DNA of 64,000 nt from Aphanomyces cochlioides (Eukaryota; Oomycota; Saprolegniomycetes; Saprolegniales; Verrucalvaceae), in contig JAHQRK010000027.1 in assembly GCA_019828595.1 (NCBI GenBank), positions 620,001 through 684,000 on the forward strand, given 5' to 3'. The notes beneath the pieces were generated by a model that made no database searches, was not told the origin of the DNA, and was given only the letters and a program-made list of their open reading frames with translations. Below, piece by piece: positions 22,068 through 31,963 of the stretch; position 1 is the first letter of the stretch; each line of letters begins with the position of its first letter. The position numbers and the translations under genes are program-made.

Positions 22068-23060
22068 TTATTGATAGAGTTTGATCAATTCGTCCGAGAC
22101 GGCAGATGGAGTGAGCACGCCCAAGTCAGTAAAGAGCAAAGAAATGTACTGCGGAGGCGTGTAGTCGCACGACGGACTGCCGACAGTAAGCAGAGGATGA
22201 CGCGGCAAAACGAGTTCTGGATCGCAGTTGCAGCTGGGAAGCATGGGTTCTTCAGTGCGGTTGTGGGGGAAATCGCTTTGATTCAATGGATACAGACGAG
22301 CAAACTTGTAGCTTTCTGCGGCAACGTAGAACGGAGTGTTCATCGTCTTTGCAATCATGGCGCAAGAAAAAGTGCCGATCTTGTTGACAATGCCACCGTT
22401 TTCAACCACGCCTTCAGCCCCGACAATGACCATATCGACACGCTCCATGTAGTATCCCATAGCCGCATCGACGATCACAGTCGTGGGAATGCCAGCATTT
22501 GACAGAAGCTCGGCGGTTTTGTAGCCGGCTCCATTTGGACGGCCTTCAGTCACAACGACAGAAAAGTGTTTGGTTTGCGCAGCTTGGAGCAACAATTTCG
22601 TCACGACACGCGAAGCACCATGCGTGAGCACGACCATTCCATCACGGACAAAATTGTGGCCGAGGTCTGCAATTCGCTTGCGGCTTGTAGACGATGTCTC
22701 GGCAAAGAGTTTGCCACGGTCAATCAATTGGGCTTTGCATTGGTCAAAGTCGTCAAACTCCAGGAAGCAACGCGTCACGTAGCGCAGGAACAATTGACAA
22801 CCTGCAGTCACTGAAATAGGGGACAGAGTGTGCGCAGACGTGGAATGCACCGTTTTCTTGGCTCCATCGGTCGGTGGAGGATACGACGTCGCTGCCGATT
22901 TCAATTGGGACGCTGCGTCTTGGAGCGCGCTTTCAATCTCCATCATCGTACTTGCCTTGGAGCGCTTGATTACGCCCGTGAGGACTTTGATCACGGCCAC
23001 GGCGACCGCCGAGTCGGGATCCTTGAGATACCCCAAGAATTCGTCCACCACACTCGCCAT
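22068..23060 (-). CDS. EIF2B1: Translation initiation factor eIF2B subunit alpha
   Basis: Single exon, 330 residues, close to the usual length (about 305). The N terminus MASVVDEFLGYLKDPDSAVA corresponds to the conserved helical start. The C-terminal Rossmann-like domain shows VVLTHGASRVV, FSVVVTEGRPNGAGYK, VDMVIVGAEGVVENGGIVNK, IGTFSCAMIAK and FYVAAESYKF, all typical of the alpha subunit. eIF2B is the guanine-nucleotide exchange factor that recycles eIF2; the alpha subunit senses eIF2 phosphorylation. The ATG at 23060 is preferred over the extended frame, which would have to start at TTG. Confidence 0.95.
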   Translation of the reverse strand: MASVVDEFLGYLKDPDSAVAVAVIKVLTGVIKRSKASTMMEIESALQDAASQLKSAATSYPPPTDGAKKTVHSTSAHTLSPISVTAGCQLFLRYVTRCFLEFDDFDQCKAQLIDRGKLFAETSSTSRKRIADLGHNFVRDGMVVLTHGASRVVTKLLLQAAQTKHFSVVVTEGRPNGAGYKTAELLSNAGIPTTVIVDAAMGYYMERVDMVIVGAEGVVENGGIVNKIGTFSCAMIAKTMNTPFYVAAESYKFARLYPLNQSDFPHNRTEEPMLPSCNCDPELVLPRHPLLTVGSPSCDYTPPQYISLLFTDLGVLTPSAVSDELIKLYQ

Positions 23061-23180
23061 GCTATTTGAAAAATCTGGCGGCCAATAATGCCGACTTAAT
23101 TTTTCGACCCGCGTGTTCAAATATTGATATTGAAATTCAATATCTATAGGAAATGACTATTCCCCCCCCCATTTTGGCTA

Positions 23181-23382
23181 TTTCCCCCCCTAAAATTCAT
23201 TTTTGATACATTTTTGCCTAGCATTTCTAACTCTTAGGGGCATGACCGTGAGCTCCCGCGATGATGCCCATAACTTTGGCGCATTTTAAGTGTTTGCAGT
23301 AGTTAATGGCTCTAAAATGGCGGTCGATTTTTGGGAAGCCAGGGCAAAAAATGTATCAAAAAATGAATTTTAGGGGGGGAAA
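23181..23382. mobile_element. 202-bp MITE with about 38-bp inverted repeats and TA target
   Basis: The left arm (23181-23217) starts TTTCCCCCCCTAAAATTC and the right arm (23343-23382) is its near-perfect reverse complement. TA flanks both ends (23179-23180 and 23383-23384), as expected for insertions by Tc1/mariner-superfamily transposases. The roughly 125-bp centre has no coding frame. The right-hand TA is also the left target of the large element that follows. Confidence 0.75.
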
Positions 23383-23493
23383 TATTGTAATTTCCAAATT
23401 CTTTGCAAAAAATAAACTTTTATTATTTGAAAAAAATATTTTGTTATCTGGACATGGACAATTATCGAACGCTCGTGCAAGGCACAAAACACG

Positions 23494-24588
23494 ATGCAAC
23501 GTTCAGGGGGGTTGTGGAACTCTCGACGACTTCAACAGCTCGTGATTGATATGCATGAGTGCGGACAAACTCCATCCCAAATTATTCAATCAATGCCCCG
23601 AACGCTTCATCTTGTGAGGGTTTACCGTTGGATCAAGCATTTTCAGCTCTTTGGACAGCTCCCCTGTGAAACGAAACGCCTAAGGCATCGGTGTTGTACC
23701 ACTCGACTTGAGGGTGACGACATTATCCAGCTCAAGCACATTGCAGAAGAAAGCCCTCATCTCTATCTCGATGAGATGCAAGAAAATTTCTTCCTCAGAA
23801 CGGGACACTGCTACGCACTTTCGACAATCCATCGATCGCTTCAAACACTTGGATTAACCTTGCAAGTATTGACAGCAAGAGCGACACAGCAAGACGAAAT
23901 TTGTCGTTCTCAATTCCTTGATGCAATCCGACGATATGATACCCATTGCCTTTTATTTGTCGATGAAACACATAAGGGTCGCAATGATGCAAGACGTCGA
24001 CGTGGATGGGGCGTACGTGGTCAGCAGAACTGTGTCAGTGAAATATTTGACCCAACGTGTGAAAACCGCTTTACGCTACTTGCTGCTGCTGATCTGGACG
24101 GTTTCTTGCCTCAAGCGTGTCAGCTAGTACAACGAAAAATGGATCCAAATGATGACGATTTAACACTCGGAACAGTTGATACTGATGGATTTCTATTCTG
24201 GACGAGACGATATTTGCTTCCGTGTCTTGGAAATTTCCTACTCAACGTAGCGCGAAGTGTGGTGGTGATTGACAATGCTACAATCCATCATAGCCCAGAG
24301 TTTGAGCAGCTTGTTCAGTCAGTTGGCGCAATCGTGCTCTACACAGTACCATTCTCACCTGACCTGATGCCCATCGAATATTGCTTTCACGTGTACAAAG
24401 CAAGTTTGAAACGCAATTCAAATTTGACTCGCGCCCGATTTTGGGATGCTCACATGGACGCGCTGGCATCTGTTGATCGATCGATGATGTTGAACTTCAT
24501 GCGAAATTGTGGTCTCGATGTTGAAATTGTCGATGATGATTTGGAACAATGCATGCTCCTGTACGCCTTAATCGAGGAATCCACTTAG
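23494..24588 (+). CDS. DD34E transposase (IS630/Tc1/mariner superfamily)
   Basis: An intact 364-codon frame. The N-terminal half has helix-turn-helix-like segments for inverted-repeat binding (RLQQLVIDMHECGQTPSQII, then YRWIKHFQLFG). The catalytic acidic residues are visible: Asp157 in CLLFVDETHKG, Asp260 in VVVIDNATIHHS, and Glu295 in FSPDLMPIEYCF. The second Asp and the Glu are separated by 34 residues, the DD34E pattern. No frameshift or stop interrupts it. The protein would cut and paste the surrounding element at TA sites. Confidence 0.9.
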   Translation: MQRSGGLWNSRRLQQLVIDMHECGQTPSQIIQSMPRTLHLVRVYRWIKHFQLFGQLPCETKRLRHRCCTTRLEGDDIIQLKHIAEESPHLYLDEMQENFFLRTGHCYALSTIHRSLQTLGLTLQVLTARATQQDEICRSQFLDAIRRYDTHCLLFVDETHKGRNDARRRRGWGVRGQQNCVSEIFDPTCENRFTLLAAADLDGFLPQACQLVQRKMDPNDDDLTLGTVDTDGFLFWTRRYLLPCLGNFLLNVARSVVVIDNATIHHSPEFEQLVQSVGAIVLYTVPFSPDLMPIEYCFHVYKASLKRNSNLTRARFWDAHMDALASVDRSMMLNFMRNCGLDVEIVDDDLEQCMLLYALIEEST

Positions 24589-26174
24589 ATTTCATTAGTT
24601 GGAGAATAAAAAAAGCCAAGGTCCATCAATGATTTGTATTCATCAATAAACGATGCTGGAGAAGGCGTCATTGTATGTGGAGGCTCTGACGTGGCTTGCA
24701 CTAGATTGGCAAGCATCTTTGTATTTCGATCATGCAGCAAAACTTTCACCATTTGTCGGATTTCGTTAGATGGGATCAGCCCTTGATTTTGCGCTTCTTT
24801 TGCAACATAACGAAGGGCGCTAATCCAGGTATCACATCCCATTTCCATTTGGCGCGATTTCATTTGCACTAGAGCTGCTAGTGTGTCAGCAAGAGATGAT
24901 GTCGGTGGCTTGAAAACGAATGTGGGTGGCTTGTTAGTTCCTTCACTAGGGGGGAATTTGTCTTTCATTGGCAGCTCACCATTTCCACATGCCTTCTGTG
25001 CGGTGCGATGCTCCCAGTCTGGAAATTCCAATTCCTCAAACAGTTGAACAAAATCCTCTCCATCGAGCATTGCGCCATACTTGATCGTTTTCGAAGGGTG
25101 TTGATTCAAATAATTTGCCAAGAACATTGCATGTCGTGAGTGTAGACCATGGTAATATGGACTCAAAGGATGGGAATATACGACTTGAACAATTTTCTCA
25201 GCAATCGACATGGAGATTTTGCTGTCTGCACTCGCTTTCTTGTTGGAGTCAGCAACGTCCGAAGGTAAAGGGGTTGATATGTCAGACTGTGAAAAGTGGA
25301 ACTCGCCATCAATCGTAGCAGTCACCAGACAATCACTTGCCATCGGGCCACTCCCAAAGGTAATGGTCAATGTTTTAATACCTGCAGCATGTGGCATAGA
25401 GCGTACAATTTGCCTCATCATTCGGGTGTCAATAATATGCTCCATTTTTGTCCCTGATCCACAAGCTTTGTAAACTCCTCCATGCTTTTGATCAATCTGG
25501 GCAAGTGCTCGTCTAGCGGTATCATTTCCAGAGTGCAAATGTTCAAAGCAACGCACGCGTAAATCGCCCAAAGACAACGTTGTCAGCAACTCAAGTTCCG
25601 GAAGTTCCAAAGTTGCAACAATTGCTTTTGAGCCATGCACTTCTTTGGCTGATCTGAATTCCCGTGTTGAACGTTTTGACTTGCCTTCGTGCAAATAAAC
25701 TGGGGGACGAATCACAATCTGAACTGTGGTTATACGAATGCGCTTTGATCTTCCTTCTCCATCTTCATGACATACTCGCTTGGGTTGTTTCTTTGTCCAT
25801 AAGATAACGTCTACTTCGACGCTGATGCTCGACAAGTCTGAGTAACGAGGCGATGTCAACGATTCAGTGTTGTCTTTCAAAAATGTTTCCCAGTCATCTT
25901 CATTTCGTATTGCCGAACGAATCCGCTTTATTCCTCCCGGCCAACGAGCAAGAAACAATGCCTCTTGACGATGCGACGTGTTTGGCTCTTTCCATAGTGG
26001 ATCGTCAATCGAATCGTAAAAGTCAAGGAGGGAGTCTCGAATGTCAACGGCCGTTGTGTTCAAAGGGAGAATTGAGTCATATATCTTCCGCTTAGAGGGT
26101 TGAAACGTCGGCGTCTCTGAGGAGCTCGTGTATACGTTGAACACGAACGTTCGTTCTTCCACAGGACGATGCAT
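24585..26174 (-). CDS. Accessory ORF of the mariner-type transposon, function unknown
   Basis: A single open frame of 529 residues from ATG 26174 lies wholly inside the inverted repeats and converges on the transposase gene. I recognise no domain. Visible features are an N-terminal Ser/Thr-rich region (NVYTSSSETPTFQPSKRK), a basic patch (GRSKRIRITTVQIVIRP), a His/Cys-containing middle (RCFEHLHSGND, KACGSG), and a Pro-rich segment before a helical C terminus (LAALVQMKSRQMEMGCD). It may bind DNA, regulate transposition or be a captured host gene. A TATCCGGAT motif at 26217-26225 sits about 45 bp upstream of the ATG, which suggests it uses a host-like promoter. Confidence 0.75.
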   Translation of the reverse strand: MHRPVEERTFVFNVYTSSSETPTFQPSKRKIYDSILPLNTTAVDIRDSLLDFYDSIDDPLWKEPNTSHRQEALFLARWPGGIKRIRSAIRNEDDWETFLKDNTESLTSPRYSDLSSISVEVDVILWTKKQPKRVCHEDGEGRSKRIRITTVQIVIRPPVYLHEGKSKRSTREFRSAKEVHGSKAIVATLELPELELLTTLSLGDLRVRCFEHLHSGNDTARRALAQIDQKHGGVYKACGSGTKMEHIIDTRMMRQIVRSMPHAAGIKTLTITFGSGPMASDCLVTATIDGEFHFSQSDISTPLPSDVADSNKKASADSKISMSIAEKIVQVVYSHPLSPYYHGLHSRHAMFLANYLNQHPSKTIKYGAMLDGEDFVQLFEELEFPDWEHRTAQKACGNGELPMKDKFPPSEGTNKPPTFVFKPPTSSLADTLAALVQMKSRQMEMGCDTWISALRYVAKEAQNQGLIPSNEIRQMVKVLLHDRNTKMLANLVQATSEPPHTMTPSPASFIDEYKSLMDLGFFYSPTNEI

Positions 26175-26486
26175 CTCTCTGTTTTCACAATGCGCGCCAA
26201 ACAATTATAGATCATCTATCCGGATATTGGTGAATATTTCTCGGCTATTTCTTTTTCTTTTTTGCAAAGAATTTGGAAAATACAATAGTATCAATATTCA
26301 TTTCTTCCATACAAATATATATTGTGTTTTCGAGCCAAAATTCGAATTTGAGATCGATTCGAAACACACACAAAATCGATTTGTTTTCATTTTATCCGGA
26401 ATATCCGGTAAATGATGACAAGATTCGCACATGCAAACGAGAATCGATGATCTCGAGTAGGTACTACAGACTACTAATTTTGATTA

Positions 26487-27110
26487 GTACTACTCTGGAA
26501 CAAAATATAAGGAATTATTCAATGTCCGAGTGGAACAAAATATAAGGAAATGATGACGTAATATAAGTATTTTCAGTGAATTTCGGCCATCAGCTCATTG
26601 CATGAACAGTACACAGGGTCTCATTAGATGGCTCATGATAGAAGTAGCTGAAACTATCTTTGTTGCGTGAAGTTCTTTCTTGAGCAACAACAAAACAGAG
26701 TAGATGCTTTATGTAAAGACTTTTGTATACTATACAAATATTGATATGTTATCTACATTTGTAAAAAATATAGATATTTGTATAGTATACATATATCATG
26801 ATATGCTAGATATTGATCATAGTATACTATACAAATATCCATACAAAGAACATTTGATATTGATCAAGGTTTTTATATACTATACAAAAATCTATATTTG
26901 GTCATCATAAATACATATGAGATAAAGTATGGTCCAATCTTTTGAAGAAATTTTTGTGATCTATCATTCTTTCATCACGGCGATTGGTGCGTTGGATAAG
27001 TCTAAACGTGATTGGTTGATTGCTTCCTAACACGTCAGGATTGGTCAAATATAGCAAAAGTTGTGCACGATTCGACGAAAAATTCCTTATATTTTGTTCC
27101 AGAGTAGTAC
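26487..27110. mobile_element. Non-autonomous element with 30-bp inverted repeats, 624 bp
   Basis: The left end (26487-26516) begins GTACTACTCTGGAACAAAAT and the right end (27081-27110) is its exact inverted copy. A second, internal copy of GGAACAAAATATAAGGAA starts near 26531. No coding frame of note lies inside, so the element would need an outside transposase. Weaker inverted similarity continues outside both ends (for example ATTGTGTTTTCGAG at 26322 against its inverse near 27215), so the true borders may be wider. Confidence 0.6.
26721..26890. repeat. Array of TATACTATACAAA palindromic repeats
   Basis: Four copies of a GTATACTATACAAA-like core occur at 26721-26740, 26775-26790 (inverted), 26822-26838 and 26871-26890, spaced by about 35-55 bp in very AT-rich DNA inside the non-autonomous element. 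Confidence 0.6.
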
Positions 27111-27119
27111 ATACTAAAA

Positions 27120-27500
27120 TCAGGGAAAATACACCGAAACACACGCTCAAAACACACATGAATCGATTTGCGATTTCGATTTAATCTCTGCGCGATTCGA
27201 ATTTCGAATCGAAAGCACAATACAACATCCTTGAAATTTGTATTGATATTTTTTAAATATCAATATTGTCCTTTTCAACCAAATTTGTGGTTTTGACCAA
27301 AATGCGAATTCATTTTCAAATCGATTTCATAATACTGAAGTGGTGTGTGTCAGAGTGTGTTTTGCGTGAGTTAGGTGGCTGATCGATTCTGATTGGCTGA
27401 CTAATTTTAATTTTTAATTCTAGCTAATCAGAGAAGCCCGTTCGATTCAGAATCGATTCGAAACCTCGGTCGATTCAAACCGTTCCTCACAATTTTGTAT
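27120..27500. other. AT-rich intergenic DNA with TCGATTCGAA-like words
   Basis: Words such as ATCGATTCGAAAC and ATTCGAATTTCGAAT recur in both orientations. A CCAAT-type box (GATTGGCTGA) lies near 27390. No gene seen. Confidence 0.4.
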
Positions 27501-27870
27501 CAAAAGCACAATATAAATTTCAAGGATATTTGACCCGCGTGTTCAAAATCCCAGTCTTTCCACGACATCGGTGTGCTATCCGGATCCGGATAAATGGCGA
27601 AGTCATCTTCATGCCACGCCGTCACGAAACTTGATCTCCTATTTGGCTCGTTTCCATCTCTGAGTCTGGTGTTGGCCATGTATTTGGAGCAGATAGCCAT
27701 GGCATTTGTGTCTTGCGTCTGCCCTGAAACCTTGAATCTTCAGGCTCTTCGTGGCATCGCTGGAAATTCGCTGCGGTTTCATGGTTGTGTTTCGCCTCCT
27801 GTTGTTTGGCGACGCCTTGGTGCGTGATGAGCAACCAGAAAAGTCTGTCGGCGTCTACGTCTATGAGCTG
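27500..27870 (-). pseudogene. Decayed coding repeat, copy B
   Basis: The minus strand encodes DADRLFWLLITHQGV followed by AKHNHETAANFQRCHE, homologous to copy A at 1520-1660. The frame holds for about 80 codons (27622-27867) and then stops; flanking similarity fades. It is less damaged than copy A but still lacks a start and a convincing full-length frame. TATCCGGATCCGGATA lies at 27578-27593. Confidence 0.5.
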
Positions 27871-28027
27871 ATGCGAAATGTATTGGGACGCTTTAGGGAT
27901 CTATCCACATGTCAGTCTTGTTAACATTGTGGCTAGACGAAAGCCGGTACATCCAAGGGGACATCAGCATTCCTCGGCGTGAGAAACAACCCTTGAGGCT
28001 TCAAAACTCAATTCTTTATTGGACTTG

Positions 28028-30459
28028 CTATTGATTTTCGCTATCTAAGTGCTCCAGAGCAGCTAGACATGATCGTTAGATTGCATTTACCACGTGGTGG
28101 CTTACCTTCATAGGACGCCAAATAATATCCGCTCTCGCCAAGACGCTTTTCCGGATCGCTCAGGGCATGCAGCACTCGGAGCAGCACGAGAGGGTTCTGA
28201 AGCTGACTGTGGACAATGACATAGATGAAGATGGGAAGGAAATCATCTCCACTGAGCACCTTGTCAACGCCGTGTTCAGTCTGATAGACTGCGTGGATTG
28301 TATTGGCGGCGTCAAGGAGCTTGCGCAGCTTGTCCATGGGCAAATACATTGCTTCCACCTCCTTCATTGTACGAACGGCGTCACGCCACGAAGACGAACT
28401 GGACGTCTCCTGAGCGATTGCAAAATCAGCTTGTGGTCGACCAAAGAGTTTTGCCATCCGAGCCTTCATTGCGTTTTCTTTGACTTGCATGTTTTGAGCA
28501 AGAGCAGCCCAGAGTTTTGGCAGTAGGGGAACGCACAGGCATTCTTCGACTTCGTGGCGAATCGAGTCTGAAATCCATTCAATGTCACTGTCGTCGTCTT
28601 GAATGTACTGTGTCACGTGGAGTTTCATGTCGTCAAAGCGATGTTCCATCATATACGCTTGGACGTTGTCGAGAAAATCTCCAAGTTCTTCGAGGAGCGT
28701 AGCAGGAGCCACCGCTGGTTTGAGCAAGAATTTCCGAATCACTTTGCCCTCGGGCGTTGTCGTATCTTGGAGCACATGAAAAGCATAGACTCGGAGGGCA
28801 CGGATTGCGGGCAACGTTGTGTTGTGGAACAGCGTAGCGGAGTCCGGCAGAGCTAAAAAGTTCTGGAGGAGAACCAGAGCTGAAGCCCGAGAGACAGTGA
28901 GAGGAGACGGAGTCACTAGAGAAGCCACAAGGCGCAGGTACGCTTCAAGAGCGGGTTGGCGCTGCGATGCAATTCGAAGGTCTTCTTTCTTCGGCAGACC
29001 AGTCTGGCGAGATGGAAATGGAAATGCATTCACGCGAGTCGCCAAGGCACTCAGCTACTCCATCATGAGCTCAACAGTCCAAATAGAAGACCACGGACTT
29101 TGCGGTGAAACTTGTGGAACTCTTTAAATCGTCGTCTTGTGAAGACGACAACACCAGTCTCCAAATCGCTTGTGCGGATATCATACTCCTGAAGAAACTT
29201 TTAGTCCAGCACTGTATACCAAGGAAAAAGACGCACTGTGTGTTGGCTTGACGTCGTTGCCTTGATAATACGAATGGACAAAGCTTGGCGAAGACCTAAG
29301 AAGTAGACAAGAACGTTGCAAACAATAATAGCAAGACAACACACCCTTGCATTTCAAGACCAGGCAGTTCCATTGATGATCCGTAATAGTTTGCACGTTC
29401 GCCACAAGGCCGTCCTGCTTGGTTGGCTGCATGCGCGTGATGATCATTGAACGGAGGTTTTCCAATTCGTCGCTGGCGATAATTCCATCACGGTAGAGAA
29501 GGCTAGCCTTGTTCAAGCAGTCCAAGAGCCTATGAGGTTCTCTGGTGCGAATGCGATCTTCCGCACTGACAATGTCCAATTTACTTCGCTAAAATCACAA
29601 CAAATCCACGATTAAACCATATAAAACGTCAGCGAAGTGTACCTTGATCACGGTCAACTTGGCGAAAATGCTGTCGGTGCGTGAGTTTGGCCGACTCATG
29701 CGTCGTCGCCGCTCTTCGATAGAAATGGTGGGTTGCGTGTTGACCGGAACAGCTAGAGGGACTTCAACAGCGCGAGGAGTTTCCTCCAACTCCCGGCCGT
29801 ACAGTGTGCCATCGTCGTGAGCAATCATAGAGCTATCCGATCGTTTTAATACATCCAACGGAGCCGTTCCGTCCACATCGTCAATGTCCGCTTCATCGCC
29901 TTCCACGATGTAAACCGAGTCTGATGCCTCGCGATACCCAGGAACCTGTATATCGTTAATTTAGAAATGCAACGATGGGCAACACACCCGCAAAAAGTCG
30001 TCTGGCAACGGATTCTTGGCCTGACGAGCTGGTTGAAGGCGAGCTTGGGAGCTGCTCATGCGAACCATGTTTTCATACTCGGTTTCAGCTTCCATATGCA
30101 AAATTGATGTGATTGCATTGTCCAAACTGTACTCTAGACAGCATATAAGCGCCTCCCAGAGAATATGATATCGCACGATGAGCTTCCAAGATGAGTTGCA
30201 ATGTGCTTTCTTCCCATGAAGGAAAGATCGAGGTCAGGACATCGAGTCTCCGCGTATCTTCTTCTCGTTTGTATGTCACTGTGGATGAACTCGCGTACAA
30301 TGCACTGGCATGTTCGAGCAATTCTTTCTTCTTGGTTTTGATTGTGTCGGCAAAATCTCGAACCCAAGGGGGCAAAAGATTCGACTCGGACTTGGTTTCG
30401 TCGCCACGCACTTCGTCCTGCCTTCTGCTAGAAGTGCTGCCTCCTGGACGTACGTCCAT
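28028..30459 (-). CDS. CUE-PX-VPS9 multidomain endosomal GEF-like protein
   Basis: From ATG 30459, exon 1 contains a CUE-like ubiquitin-binding helix pair (RRLDVLTSIFPSWEESTLQL, then by splicing YSLDNAITSILHMEAE). A central acidic and serine-rich region follows. A PX domain is reconstructed across short introns: EYDIRTSDLETGVVVFTRRR, FKEFHKFHRK, then NAFPFPSRQTG and LEAYLRLVASL. The C-terminal part is a VPS9 domain: DKVLSGDDFLPIFIYVIVHS and GESGYYLASYE. A last intron (28045-28095) leads to a short exon ending DSENQ. VPS9 domains activate Rab5-type GTPases; with phosphoinositide (PX) and ubiquitin (CUE) binding this suggests an early-endosome exchange factor. Eight or so introns were phased by eye. 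Confidence 0.8.
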
Positions 30460-30544
30460 GGCCAATCTACGACTGCTTTAGCCGTCATCTCCCTCCAAGC
30501 GCATCTCTTACCGACGATGTCGCAGTCTTCGTTCAAGCCGACTA

Positions 30545-30554
30545 TATCCGGATA
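30545..30554. promoter_or_regulatory. TATCCGGATA motif upstream of the VPS9 gene
   Basis: A perfect TATCCGGATA palindrome about 85 bp upstream of the ATG at 30459, between this gene and the AT-rich spacer. Confidence 0.55.
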
Positions 30555-30872
30555 ATGATCAAAATTTGACAGTTGGAAAATAAAAAAATATTTAATGTTC
30601 AGGTAATTAATTGGAATAAAAAATTCACAATTCATTTTCTCATATTGACCTATTATTTAAAATGGAATTAATTTAATTTTGAGGTGTTTGGCCTGTCAAA
30701 AAGTCCAGAAACATCTCAGATTTTACTCCTAAAATGATTTAATTGATTTAATTTGAGTAATCATATTTTAATCACTGGGTTAAAGTACACTTTTAACTCA
30801 TTTAACTAATAAAATATTTGGAAAATTGTTATTTTTTTTAATAGTGATTATTTTTATTTTTACGACATATTG
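30555..30872. other. AT-rich divergent intergenic spacer
   Basis: Very AT-rich with repeated TTTAATT and TTAACTCATTTAACT words. No gene; it should hold the promoter of ZC3H3. Confidence 0.5.
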
Positions 30873-31962
30873 ATGGAGACAGACGAGGCCATCGTCCGAG
30901 CGCGAATCGCGGCGCTGAAGAAGCTATTACAAGTCCGAGAGCGACAGACGTCGTCTCTAATGCACAAGAATGGCTATTCGCACAAAAGACAGCCACATTT
31001 CACTCCCTACGGCCGCCCCCAGGCAAGCAGTATGTCGGCTGGACGAACTAGGCCAACGGCATGTAACCTCTCATGGAGAGCGGAACCAGCCACGCAAGAA
31101 CCATATCACGTAAGTACGCTATGCTTAAGTTATCGTACTGTTGTTAGATTGGCGAGAGAAGTACCGTTATGCAGGAGCGTCCGTCAGATCCTTCCAAGAT
31201 GTTGTCGTTAGAAGATGGTAAGTATCGCAAAACAGGGCGAGGATTCTCCCTCCGTCGCGAAGACGCAATGCCCAAGTCGGCAATTGAAGTGAGTGCGTTG
31301 ATTGCCGAGAAGAAGGCAATCAATGCCACAACGATGCCCGAACAAACTGTCCCCCCACCGGCACGGCAAGCTCCAACTCCCCCTGCAACTCCTTTGCCAA
31401 TGTACATGTCCACGAATAATCCTCCAGGCGTCGTTCGACGGGAATATTGTTTGTTCTACAACAAGTATGGCGAATGCAAGAAGAAGAACGCTTGCTTGTT
31501 CGTCCATGATAGCCGCAAGATTGCCATTTGCCGTGGCTTTCTTCGCGGAACATGCACCGATAAGGAGTGCAAGCTGTCGCATCAACTCGATCCGGTACGT
31601 TTTACGCTATGTCGTGATATCAATGGGATTTGCAGACCAAGATGCCAGATTGTGCGCCTTTCCTTCGAGGCCTTTGTACTCGCGAAGGCTGTATGTATCG
31701 CCATGTCAACGTGAGTCGCGATGCTGATGTGTGCGATGGCTTTGCCAAAGGCTATTGCGCTCTCGGCTTACAGTGCCCTCTCAAGCACGAGTTTGCTAGA
31801 GCAAACCGAAGTAGCAATGTGAAACCTATGAAGGCATCGAATGAAACAGCAAAGGAGACGCGCCTCAACGATGTTCCTGCTGATGAAGGGACATCGACGG
31901 TGGTGGTGCCTCCTGCGCTCAACATTCGACCGACAATTCGATTCACACCCAAAGTAGTTTAA
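30873..31962 (+). CDS. ZC3H3: ZC3H3-like protein with five CCCH zinc fingers
   Basis: Three exons (introns 31110-31147 and 31595-31635). The N-terminal half is basic and disordered. The C-terminal half contains tandem CCCH fingers in the order and spacing of ZC3H3: YCLFYNKYGECKKKNACLFV then HD, ICRGFLRGTCTDKECKLSH, CAPFLRGLCTREGCMYRH and VCDGFAKGYCALGLQCPLKH. The linkers also match (SRKIAICR; VNVSRDADVCD). ZC3H3 is known to link polyadenylation with mRNA export in animals; the role here is inferred from orthology. The stop codon is one base from the stop of the convergent proline-rich gene. Confidence 0.85.
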
Positions 31963-31963
31963 C

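Larger units (their letters stand above)
23385..26285. mobile_element. Tc1/mariner-type DNA transposon with two convergent genes
   Basis: Terminal inverted repeats of about 28 bp begin TTGTA[A/T]TTTCCAAATT and continue into a shared CTTTGCAAAAAA; left copy 23385-23412, right copy 26258-26285. TA lies directly outside both ends (23383-23384 and 26286-26287). Inside are a DD34E transposase on the plus strand and an unrelated long ORF on the minus strand; their stop codons overlap by a few bases at 24585-24588. Total length is 2.9 kb, nearly twice that of a one-gene mariner. Both frames are intact and the inverted repeats nearly identical, so the copy looks young and possibly active. Confidence 0.8.

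Noticed and set aside
23106..27547. Direct repeat GACCCGCGTGTTCAAA at 23106 and 27532 flanking the transposon island
   Set aside because: A repeated 16-mer is expected roughly once by chance in 64 kb, and the neighbouring bases do not match.
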